This document shows, in pieces, positions 1 to 6,372 of a stretch of DNA of 11,444 bases. Numbering within the stretch: position 1 is the first letter of the stretch; each line of letters opens with the position of its first letter. The position numbers and the translations under genes were made by a program. Source of the stretch: a bacterium (GTDB lineage Bacteria; Sumerlaeota; Sumerlaeia; MVZB01); assembly GCA_023480605.1 (NCBI GenBank), contig JAMCWS010000212.1, forward strand, positions 1 through 11,444. Reading direction: 5' to 3'. Below the pieces are notes generated by a model. It was given only the letters and a program-made list of their open reading frames with translations. It was not told the origin of the DNA and made no database searches.

Positions 1-10
1 GCGTTTTCCA

Positions 11-59
11 TGGCCACCTCCAATCTGTATAGTATATAATACTATACAATTGGTGGCCA
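11..59. repeat. 49-bp interrupted palindrome, possible operator
   Basis: The inner arms TGTATAGTAT (26-35) and ATACTATACA (39-48) are perfect 10-bp inverted repeats around a 3-nt centre. They are flanked by outer arms TGGCCACCTCCAAT (11-24) and ATTGGTGGCCA (49-59), which pair apart from a 3-nt insertion on the left. The inner part is very AT-rich in a GC-rich window. Such a dyad could bind a dimeric repressor, with GntR-type sites as a general analogy, or fold as a hairpin in RNA. It may belong to a gene left of the window. The symmetry is read directly from the sequence; the function is inferred. Confidence 0.6.
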
Positions 60-457
60 AAAGCGAACATTTTCTTCACAACCCCTATTCATGTCGTGCG
101 CCCGGATTACGCGGCGATGCATAATAATCTTGACTAATCGAATGCAAAAACCTATAACACACTCGTTTTGAATAATTGTTTTGTCGTGCCTAATTTGACG
201 CAGAAAGGTCGCGAGTCCGGCCGGCAGGAAACACTGAAGCATTGTCTTGGATCGGATCGGGGCTTCGGCCTCGCGTACGGTCTGAGTTTGAGCTTCGGGT
301 CAGACGCTTGGTGAGACCAGGTTGTGCTGTCGGTTCCGCGCCTCCCTGAGGAAAGTCGCGGCGCAAAGTCTGGGCCGGCGGCGGCAACGTCGTCGAACCG
401 GCGGGGAAGTCGGCTCTTCCCCCTGCTAAGAGTTTCGGTTTCCGCAAGAGCATTGCT
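60..457. other. Gene-free leader region upstream of the Tat protein gene
   Basis: I see no convincing coding sequence here. Open frames at 42-242 and 190-453 (minus strand) have no recognisable protein features. Positions 60-230 are AT-richer than the rest of the window and contain the promoter at 130-158. Positions 240-457 are GC-rich and can form several hairpins: GTCTGA/TCAGAC (280-285 with 300-305), GCCGG/CCGGC (374-378 with 398-402) and GGGGAAG/CTTCCCC (403-409 with 416-422). If the promoter is used, the next gene has an untranslated leader of roughly 290 nt. Confidence 0.5.
130..158 (+). promoter_or_regulatory. Sigma70-type promoter candidate
   Basis: TTGACT (130-135) and TATAAC (153-158) are separated by exactly 17 nt. 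Each hexamer matches its consensus at five of six positions. Transcription would start near 165 and run toward the Tat protein gene at 458. Hexamers and spacing are seen in the sequence; activity is inferred. Confidence 0.55.
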
Positions 458-826
458 ATGAGTCAGCCTCTGATCAAGCGACGGGATTTTCTGCGGATCG
501 GCGGCGTCGCGGCGCTGGGCGCGGTTCCGCTCGCCAAAGCGGGGGCCGATATTCTCAGAGACGTTCCCACTGGACCGCAGGTTGCCTATCGCCTTTCGGT
601 GAGAGGCCGTCGCGGCTCACGGGCGGCCAAGCTCCACAACGCCAATCACATTTTCGCCACGCAGGAAGCGGCCGACGCCCATCGCGCCCATTACCGCGAC
701 CGGTCGCGAATCGTGGCCGTCACCGTGAGCGCCCAGGAATATATCCGCCTGTTCGGCGGCGGATTGAAGGTTCGCGATCTACGGCAGGATGCCGCCGTCG
801 GCCCCACTTGGACGCTGTATGAGTAG
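458..826 (+). CDS. Small Tat-signal protein of unknown function
   Basis: This is a 122-residue protein with a clear twin-arginine signal: KRRDFLRIGG at residues 7-16 is followed by a short hydrophobic stretch ending near AKAG. It should be exported folded across the inner membrane, or stay anchored by the signal. The mature part is about 90 residues, basic, and without cysteines. Its middle (AAKLHNANHIFATQEAADAH) recalls small Tat proteins that carry an A-x-K-x-H-x-A-N-x-x-F-A-T core followed by RAHPGCNC. Here the same place reads RAHYRDRS, so the cysteines of that motif are gone. That family link is from memory and is tentative. Start ATG at 458 has a weak AAGAG eight bases upstream. The gene converges on the minus-strand gene ending at 880. 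I assign no function. Confidence 0.75.
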   Translation: MSQPLIKRRDFLRIGGVAALGAVPLAKAGADILRDVPTGPQVAYRLSVRGRRGSRAAKLHNANHIFATQEAADAHRAHYRDRSRIVAVTVSAQEYIRLFGGGLKVRDLRQDAAVGPTWTLYE

Positions 827-861
827 ACAAGCGCCCGCGCCACGCCGGCCGTCTCGATCGC

Positions 862-891
862 CCGGCTTCGGAAGTCCGGTCACGGTTTTTT
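862..891 (+). terminator. Possible terminator between convergent genes
   Basis: CCGGCTTC (862-869) pairs with GAAG-T-CCGG (871-879) as an eight-pair stem with one bulged T and a very tight loop. A run of six T follows at 886-891. This suits termination of the plus-strand gene ending at 826. However, the T run lies six bases after the stem and falls inside the last codons of the opposing gene. Confidence 0.3.
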
Positions 892-1962
892 CACGCCGAA
901 CACTTCCTTGATACATTCCAGTTTCATATAGCTTTCGCCGCGCGTCGGCGCGACGAAACCGCCCTCGCCGAACTCATTCCAAGCGTAGATCGTGAAGACC
1001 TTCTGGCGCGCGCCGCCGGTCAGGGGAATGCCCAGGTTGGGCATGGCCGCCACGTCGCGGGCCATGCGCTCCAGTTCGGCCTTCCACTGGGCGCGGTCCG
1101 GCAGGGCGAACTTCGGCCGTGGATCGTGCCAGGGGCGCGGATTCCAGCCCGCGGCGGTGAAGGCCATGTAGGGGATGAGCGAATTCATCTGGGCCCGCCG
1201 CAATTCGCGCGCGTAGTCGACCTCCGTCTCATACGGATGGTCTTCCTCACCGGTCAGCTTCTCGTTGATGACCATGTAGTCGTTGCCGAAATCGAAGACG
1301 GTGGAAGCCCAATGATCGGAAGTGACCGGCCCCAGGTTGCCGCCGGCGATGACCATCTCGCCCAGACCGGCCGCGCGCGCCTTGCCGCGCAGATCATCGA
1401 GCCGGGCGCGGCATTGCTCGACGTTCTTGCCGCAATCCAGGTAAAACTGGCCGCCGCTGTGAATCTTGAAGACCAGCCGCCCGCCGACGCGCAGATAACT
1501 CGGGTGGCCCATGGCCCTGAGCCAGACCCGCGCGCAACGATTCCAGTCTTCGTCGGTGACGACGTAAAACGGCGGGTGGTTGCAGAATTCGACATAGAAA
1601 CGCATCCGCGCGGCGTGGGGCGAAGCCATGAACTCGTCGACCGCGCGGTTTAGGTTGCGCTCGTGGTGCGTGCCGTCGCTGCCGGCGCCCGCCGCCGACA
1701 TGCCGATGGGATACCAGAGGATGGCGAAGAAGTCCACCCCGTGGTCGGCCGCGGCGACGATCTCGCGGTCCATCGTTTCCTGGCAGTTGTATTCGCCCAA
1801 CAAAGGCACCCGGCCGGCGTAATCGCTCCGCCAATCGTGGCCGTCGAACCGGTCCTGCCACTTGTTGGGCGTCTCCGGCCACCAGCCGGCGAAGTAATTG
1901 ATGCCGACGAGTGTGTCGACCGCATCGGCGCTTTGGGGAGTTTGGAGGTATTGCATCGTCAT
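880..1962 (-). CDS. GH99/WbsX-like glycoside hydrolase-type protein, no signal peptide
   Basis: This protein belongs to the fold shared by GH99 endo-alpha-mannosidases and WbsX-type proteins of polysaccharide loci. Matching features are GINYFAGWWPE near the N terminus, PLLGEYN followed by ETMDREI, VDFFAILWYP, and the C-terminal WNEFGEGG. In GH99 the two glutamates of an N-E-x-x-E motif are the catalytic pair; here they are E330 and E333 of a 360-residue protein. The substrate is unknown. The start is uncertain: GTG 2061, ATG 1986, 1962 and 1956 are in frame and none has a strong Shine-Dalgarno site. I chose 1962 because homology with the upstream paralogue begins just after it. No choice gives a signal peptide, unlike the paralogue. 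It lies about 100 bp after that gene and is probably co-transcribed. A perfect 7-bp hairpin (1970-1976 with 1984-1990) sits just upstream of the chosen start. Confidence 0.8.
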   Translation of the reverse strand: MTMQYLQTPQSADAVDTLVGINYFAGWWPETPNKWQDRFDGHDWRSDYAGRVPLLGEYNCQETMDREIVAAADHGVDFFAILWYPIGMSAAGAGSDGTHHERNLNRAVDEFMASPHAARMRFYVEFCNHPPFYVVTDEDWNRCARVWLRAMGHPSYLRVGGRLVFKIHSGGQFYLDCGKNVEQCRARLDDLRGKARAAGLGEMVIAGGNLGPVTSDHWASTVFDFGNDYMVINEKLTGEEDHPYETEVDYARELRRAQMNSLIPYMAFTAAGWNPRPWHDPRPKFALPDRAQWKAELERMARDVAAMPNLGIPLTGGARQKVFTIYAWNEFGEGGFVAPTRGESYMKLECIKEVFGVKKP

Positions 1963-3145
1963 CGCTTCGCACGATGATCGCGCCATCGTGACTGACAGGA
2001 TTGTATGAAAAGCACGGCTATCCGACGCGATATTCTTTCGCCGGGAGGAAACCGCGCGCACAAATCACGGTTTTTCGGAAGGCTTCTTGACGCCAAACAC
2101 CTCGCGGATGCATTCGAGTTTCATGTAGCCGTCGCCGCGGGTGGGGGCAACGAAGCCGCCTTCGCCGAATTCGTTCCAGGCATAAATATTGAATGCCTTC
2201 TGGAGCCTGCCGTCGGGAAGCGGAATGCCCAGGTTGGGATTAGCCGACAGTTCGCGGGCGACGCGTTCGAGTTCGGCCTTCCACTGGGCGCGGGTCGGCA
2301 GGGCGAAATTGGTCGTGCCGTGCCACGGGCGCGGATTCCATCCGGCGAGCAAAAAGGGCATGTAGGGGATGAGCGACCGGCTGCGTTCCTCGCGGATGCG
2401 CGCCGCGAAATCGGCCTCCAGGGCGAACGGCTGGTCGGGGCCGCCTTTGGCTTTTTCCTCGACCAGGACCGCGTTGTAATCGCCGCCGAAGTCGAAAAGG
2501 CCCAGCGCCCAGTGGCCTTCCTTTACCGGGCCCATGTTGCCGCCACAGATGACCATTTCGCCCAGTCCCGCCTTGCGGACCTTGTCGCGCAGATCGTTCA
2601 GGCGTGCGCGGCACTTCTGGATGTCGCCGTCGCAATCCTCGTAAAAACGTCCGCCGCTGTGGAACTTGAAGACCAGCCGCCCGCCCACGCGCAGATAACT
2701 GGGGTGGGCCATGGCCTTGAGCCAGACGCCGGTGCAGTAGTTCCAGTCTTCGTCGGTGACCACCCGGAAGGGCTGGTGATTGCAGAATTCGACAAAGAAT
2801 TTCATCCGGCCGGCGTTGGGCGATGCCATGAAATCGTCGAGTCCGCGGTTAAGATTGCGTTCGTGGCGCCGCCCGTCGTTCCCGCGCTCGGACCGCGAAG
2901 GCAGCCCGACCGGATACCAGAGGATCGCGAAGAAATCGACGCCGTAGTCGGCCGCGGCGACGATCTCGCGGTCCATCGTTTCCTGGTTGTTGAATTCGCC
3001 CAGCAGCGGCACGCGCTCGGGGTAATCCGCGCGCCAGTCGTGTCCCGTCCGCCGATCCTGCCACTTATTGGGCGATTCGGGCCACCAGCCGGCAAAGTAG
3101 TCGATGCCGACAAGCGTGTCGGCCGCGTCGGCGTTCGCGGGCATC
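880..3145. repeat. Tandem gene duplication (direct repeat at gene scale)
   Basis: The two GH99/WbsX-like genes align over nearly their full length in direct orientation. The longest exact match I found is 40 bp, 1744-1783 against 2947-2986. Other segments differ at many silent positions. The duplication is therefore not very recent, and the identical block suggests strong constraint or local gene conversion. Upstream of the shared domain (beyond about 1944 and 3145) the copies diverge completely: one has a lipoprotein signal and the other does not. Confidence 0.8.
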
Positions 3146-3237
3146 CGGCTGTAGCGGACGGCCCCGGCGGCGCACGAGGCGAGAAGACCGGCGGTCAAAA
3201 ACAAGCAAAGAAAAGGTACGGAGAGATGATACCGCAT
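2065..3237 (-). CDS. GH99/WbsX-like lipoprotein, tandem paralogue
   Basis: This 390-residue protein is a close paralogue of the next gene downstream, with about two thirds of residues identical by eye and long identical blocks in the first 70 residues of the domain. It opens with a lipoprotein signal: a hydrophobic stretch ending in the lipobox LASC, with C22 as the lipidated residue. The domain starts at DTLVGIDYFAGWW and ends with WNEFGEGG, where E356 and E359 occupy the positions of the GH99 catalytic glutamates. Expected activity is cleavage of an alpha-linked glycan at the outer surface or in the periplasm; the substrate is not readable. Start ATG 3237 has AAAAGGG ten bases upstream. A good promoter lies at 3277-3305, so this gene probably heads a two-gene unit. 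The MFS permease just upstream on the same strand could import the product. A glycosyltransferase-locus role, as the WbsX name suggests, is less likely given the export signal. Confidence 0.85.
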   Translation of the reverse strand: MRYHLSVPFLCLFLTAGLLASCAAGAVRYSRMPANADAADTLVGIDYFAGWWPESPNKWQDRRTGHDWRADYPERVPLLGEFNNQETMDREIVAAADYGVDFFAILWYPVGLPSRSERGNDGRRHERNLNRGLDDFMASPNAGRMKFFVEFCNHQPFRVVTDEDWNYCTGVWLKAMAHPSYLRVGGRLVFKFHSGGRFYEDCDGDIQKCRARLNDLRDKVRKAGLGEMVICGGNMGPVKEGHWALGLFDFGGDYNAVLVEEKAKGGPDQPFALEADFAARIREERSRSLIPYMPFLLAGWNPRPWHGTTNFALPTRAQWKAELERVARELSANPNLGIPLPDGRLQKAFNIYAWNEFGEGGFVAPTRGDGYMKLECIREVFGVKKPSEKP

Positions 3238-3256
3238 ACCAATGGCACCCTTTTGG

Positions 3257-3267
3257 TTTGTGACAAA
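3257..3267. promoter_or_regulatory. Small palindrome at the predicted transcription start
   Basis: TTTGTGACAAA has arms TTTGT and ACAAA around a central G. It lies about 10 bp downstream of the predicted -10 box at 3277-3282, so it would cover the start site of the GH99/WbsX-like lipoprotein gene. A repressor site is possible, but an 11-bp palindrome can arise by chance. Confidence 0.3.
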
Positions 3268-3276
3268 ACAGCCATG

Positions 3277-3305
3277 ATGGTAGGGGCGACGAACGGCGGA
3301 GTCAA
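3277..3305 (-). promoter_or_regulatory. Sigma70-type promoter for the GH99/WbsX-like pair
   Basis: On the minus strand TTGACT (3305-3300) and TACCAT (3282-3277) are spaced by 17 nt. The -35 box matches consensus at five of six positions and the -10 box at four. Transcription would start near 3270, leaving a leader of about 33 nt before the ATG at 3237. This would let the pair be expressed independently of the MFS gene. Confidence 0.5.
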
Positions 3306-3378
3306 CAACTAGAATGAGGCTCGCCGACGTGGCCCGGGGCGGGTGAATCCTCCCCGTAATGTGGATGCATTACTTTTA

Positions 3379-4572
3379 TCAACCGGCCGCCGGCGCCGCG
3401 GCGCGCGGGCGGACGGGCACTCGCGAGGCGAGCAACGAGATACAGACGGCCAGCACGGCGGCTCCCAGGAAAACCCGCTGGTAACCGAACGCAACCCAGA
3501 TCGCCCCGGCCACCGAGGGAATCGTCATCGAGACGATATGGTTGATCGAAACTCCCATCGACAGGGTCGATGTTAATTCCTGGGGAGTTTCGGTCAGGTG
3601 CGAGACGTAGACCATCCGGCCGTAGCCGACGGCAAAGAGCAAATTGTCGAGGATGTAGCAGGCGCTGGCCAGCAGGCGCGCCGCCTCGGTCGTGTGGGTG
3701 AGATGGCCCGCGTAACCGTAGCCGAGGCAAACGAGACAGAGCACGAGGCCATCGGCGACCAGCACGTTGCGTTCGCCGAAGCGGTCGATCGCCCAACCGG
3801 CCAAAGTCTTGGTGACGATGCCGATGGCGGCGGCGACCAACATCAGGACGGCGATGGAACTGGCTTCACGGCCGTAAATTTTGATGAGCACCCATGGCCC
3901 GAACGTGATGAATATCTGCTTGCGCGCCCCGAAAAAGAATTCCAGCGCGTAATAGAGCGAGTACTTCTTCTTCATGACCCAGCGGGCCCGCGGCTGGACG
4001 AGGTGGGGCAGGTGCATCGCGCCGTAGAGGACGGCGCACCCGCCCGCCAAAACGGCGGCGATGAGAAAGCCCAATCGGTAGTGCGGCGTGACCCTGAACG
4101 CGAGGTAGACGAATCCGGTGCCCAGAATCGAACCGATCGTCCCCACGACGTCGGCCTGGGCCAACCGCTTGCCGCGATCGTGCCGCCCGCTCATGCCGAT
4201 GGCGATCGACTGGCCGACCGGTTGCATCAGGTGCATCCCGGAGCTGATGATGAACATCATGACCAGCATCGGCCCCCAATGACGGCCCAGCAGGCCGATG
4301 CCGGCCAACCCGGCCACCATCACCCACCCGCCGACCAGACCGAGCTGGGTCACTGAGAGCGCCGCCAGCAGGCCGGCCATAATGACCACCAGCAGGCCGG
4401 GCAATTCGCGCAGCAGTTCGAGATTACCGCGCGAGCCGGCCGACAGGGCGAAGGTGTCGGAGAGGAAATTGTTGAAAGTCGACTCGTGGATGCCCATCGC
4501 GGCGGCCATGCACAGCGCCGCCCCGTAAAACAAGAACAATTGTCGCCGGTCTTCCATGATGTCGGGCCGCAT
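3379..4572 (-). CDS. Major facilitator superfamily permease
   Basis: This 397-residue, strongly hydrophobic protein has the alternating membrane segments expected of a 12-helix MFS transporter. The first helix starts around residue 11. The loop motif GWAIDRFGERNVL (259-271) matches the conserved G-x-x-x-D-R-x-G-x-R signature of MFS loops, here in the second half. The first cytoplasmic-loop copy is not evident. A charged central segment around 193-204 (ending VMKKKYS) fits the loop between the two six-helix bundles. It should be an inner-membrane secondary transporter; the substrate cannot be read. It lies upstream of the GH99/WbsX-like pair on the same strand, so a sugar or glycan fragment is a reasonable guess. 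The start is not settled: ATG 4572 has GGAAGGG directly against it, while ATG 4557 has the same site about 15 bases away. The 5' region contains the repeat island at 4636-4852. Confidence 0.85.
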   Translation of the reverse strand: MRPDIMEDRRQLFLFYGAALCMAAAMGIHESTFNNFLSDTFALSAGSRGNLELLRELPGLLVVIMAGLLAALSVTQLGLVGGWVMVAGLAGIGLLGRHWGPMLVMMFIISSGMHLMQPVGQSIAIGMSGRHDRGKRLAQADVVGTIGSILGTGFVYLAFRVTPHYRLGFLIAAVLAGGCAVLYGAMHLPHLVQPRARWVMKKKYSLYYALEFFFGARKQIFITFGPWVLIKIYGREASSIAVLMLVAAAIGIVTKTLAGWAIDRFGERNVLVADGLVLCLVCLGYGYAGHLTHTTEAARLLASACYILDNLLFAVGYGRMVYVSHLTETPQELTSTLSMGVSINHIVSMTIPSVAGAIWVAFGYQRVFLGAAVLAVCISLLASRVPVRPRAAAPAAG

Positions 4573-4635
4573 CCCTTCCGGGTGAATACAATGCTGCCCG
4601 TACCATAGCCGATGCGACGGTAAAAATCATGCCGA

Positions 4636-4726
4636 AAGCGAAAGTCGATAGCGAAAGTCGAAAGCGACAGCCGGTAGCGATGGCCGTAAGCGACAGCCCG
4701 TAGCGACAGCTAAAAGCGGCCGCGAG
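4636..4726. repeat. 13-bp imperfect tandem repeat, six full units and a degenerate seventh
   Basis: Units start at 4636, 4649, 4662, 4675, 4688, 4701 and 4714. Each begins with A/T-AGCG, usually followed by A-C/A-AG. The first base alternates A,T,A,T,A,T,A, so there is also a 26-bp period. Unit 1 is AAGCGAAAGTCGA and unit 2 is TAGCGAAAGTCGA. The later units drift, and the seventh keeps only AAGCG. Confidence 0.85.
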
Positions 4727-4784
4727 AGAATACCACGAAATCGTGGGACGGCATATGGATGAACGCCAATCAAGCACGGGATTT

Positions 4785-4852
4785 TCGTGATCGTAATCGT
4801 GATCGATGTCGCTCAAAAATTTTACGACCACGATCACGACCACGATCACGAC
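4785..4852. repeat. Long inverted repeat made of 12-bp units
   Basis: The left arm, 4785-4811, is two 12-bp units beginning TCGTGATCG plus a TCG tail. The right arm, 4825-4851, is two exact copies of CGACCACGATCA (4825-4836 and 4837-4848) plus a partial third. The arms pair at 23 of 27 positions around a 13-nt AT-rich loop (4812-4824). The element starts about 58 bp beyond the argG stop codon. As RNA it would be a stable hairpin at the 3' end of the argG transcript. No T run follows on either strand, so it is not a standard intrinsic terminator. Confidence 0.8.
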
Positions 4853-4909
4853 AAAGGAATGCTGTTTACCGGTGCATGATACGGAATTCGCAAGATGTTG
4901 CGGGTCGCT

Positions 4910-6157
<1,248 letters not shown>

Positions 6158-6184
6158 GGCGCGTCTCCTTTGGGTCGTTGGGCT

Positions 6185-6230
6185 GGCCCCGGGTCTCGCG
6201 ACAGACCCGGTTGCGGCGCTACCCCGGGCC
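6185..6230 (-). promoter_or_regulatory. argG leader with mutually exclusive hairpins
   Basis: On the minus strand, segment A is GGCCCGGGGT (6230-6221), B is CCGGGTCT (6210-6203) and C begins AGACCCGG (6196-6189) and continues through GGCC. B pairs with C in eight perfect pairs around a 6-nt loop. A pairs with C (6195-6186) at 9 of 10 positions. The two pairings share the same bases of C. C ends about 14 nt before the argG Shine-Dalgarno site. An attenuator-like or translation-control leader is possible, but GC-rich leaders can form such structures by chance. Confidence 0.4.
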
Positions 6231-6372
6231 GCGAAAAAAATATCATTAGCGCGCCGCGCGACGAAATGCAATCCCCGTTTGGCGAGGCACGAAACACGAT
6301 CCGTTCGGAGGCCGGGAACAAGGGGGCGCCGCCGCCGGCACGCGGATGAGAAACCCTCGGATTCGCGCCTCG

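Larger units (their letters stand above)
4573..4909. other. Gene-free gap filled by a compound repeat island
   Basis: This 337-bp gap separates the argG stop from the MFS start; both genes read leftward. A minus-strand open frame crosses it but consists mostly of repeat translation, and I do not accept it as a gene. The gap contains a 13-bp tandem repeat (4636-4726), a perfect short hairpin CCACGA-AA-TCGTGG (4733-4746) and a long inverted repeat built of 12-bp units (4785-4851). I see no convincing promoter for the MFS gene. Confidence 0.6.

Noticed and set aside
42..242. 66-codon minus-strand frame
   Set aside because: It overlaps the palindrome and promoter region, shows no domain or good ribosome site, and is poorly supported as a gene.
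348..357. GAGGAAAGTC, a hallmark 10-mer of RNase P RNA
   Set aside because: The expected continuation and the distal ACAGAA-type partner are absent, and a gene begins about 100 nt later, leaving no room for rnpB.
2005..3312. Long plus-strand open frame of 435 codons opposite the GH99/WbsX-like lipoprotein gene
   Set aside because: It is antisense to a well-recognised gene with promoter, lipobox and conserved motifs. Such frames arise from GC-rich codon bias on the other strand.
3356..3373. Hairpin GTAATG-TGGATG-CATTAC followed by TTTT on the plus strand, as a terminator
   Set aside because: The stem is only 6 bp and AT-rich, and no plus-strand gene ends there. For the minus-strand MFS gene the T run is on the wrong side.
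4424..4849. 141-codon minus-strand frame across the repeat island
   Set aside because: Its middle is a translation of the repeats, with a hydrophobic VIVVV run and a repeat-like tail, and its end overlaps the MFS gene in another frame.
4636..4852. CRISPR array
   Set aside because: The repeats are 12-13 bp, contiguous and without unique spacers, and no cas gene is present.
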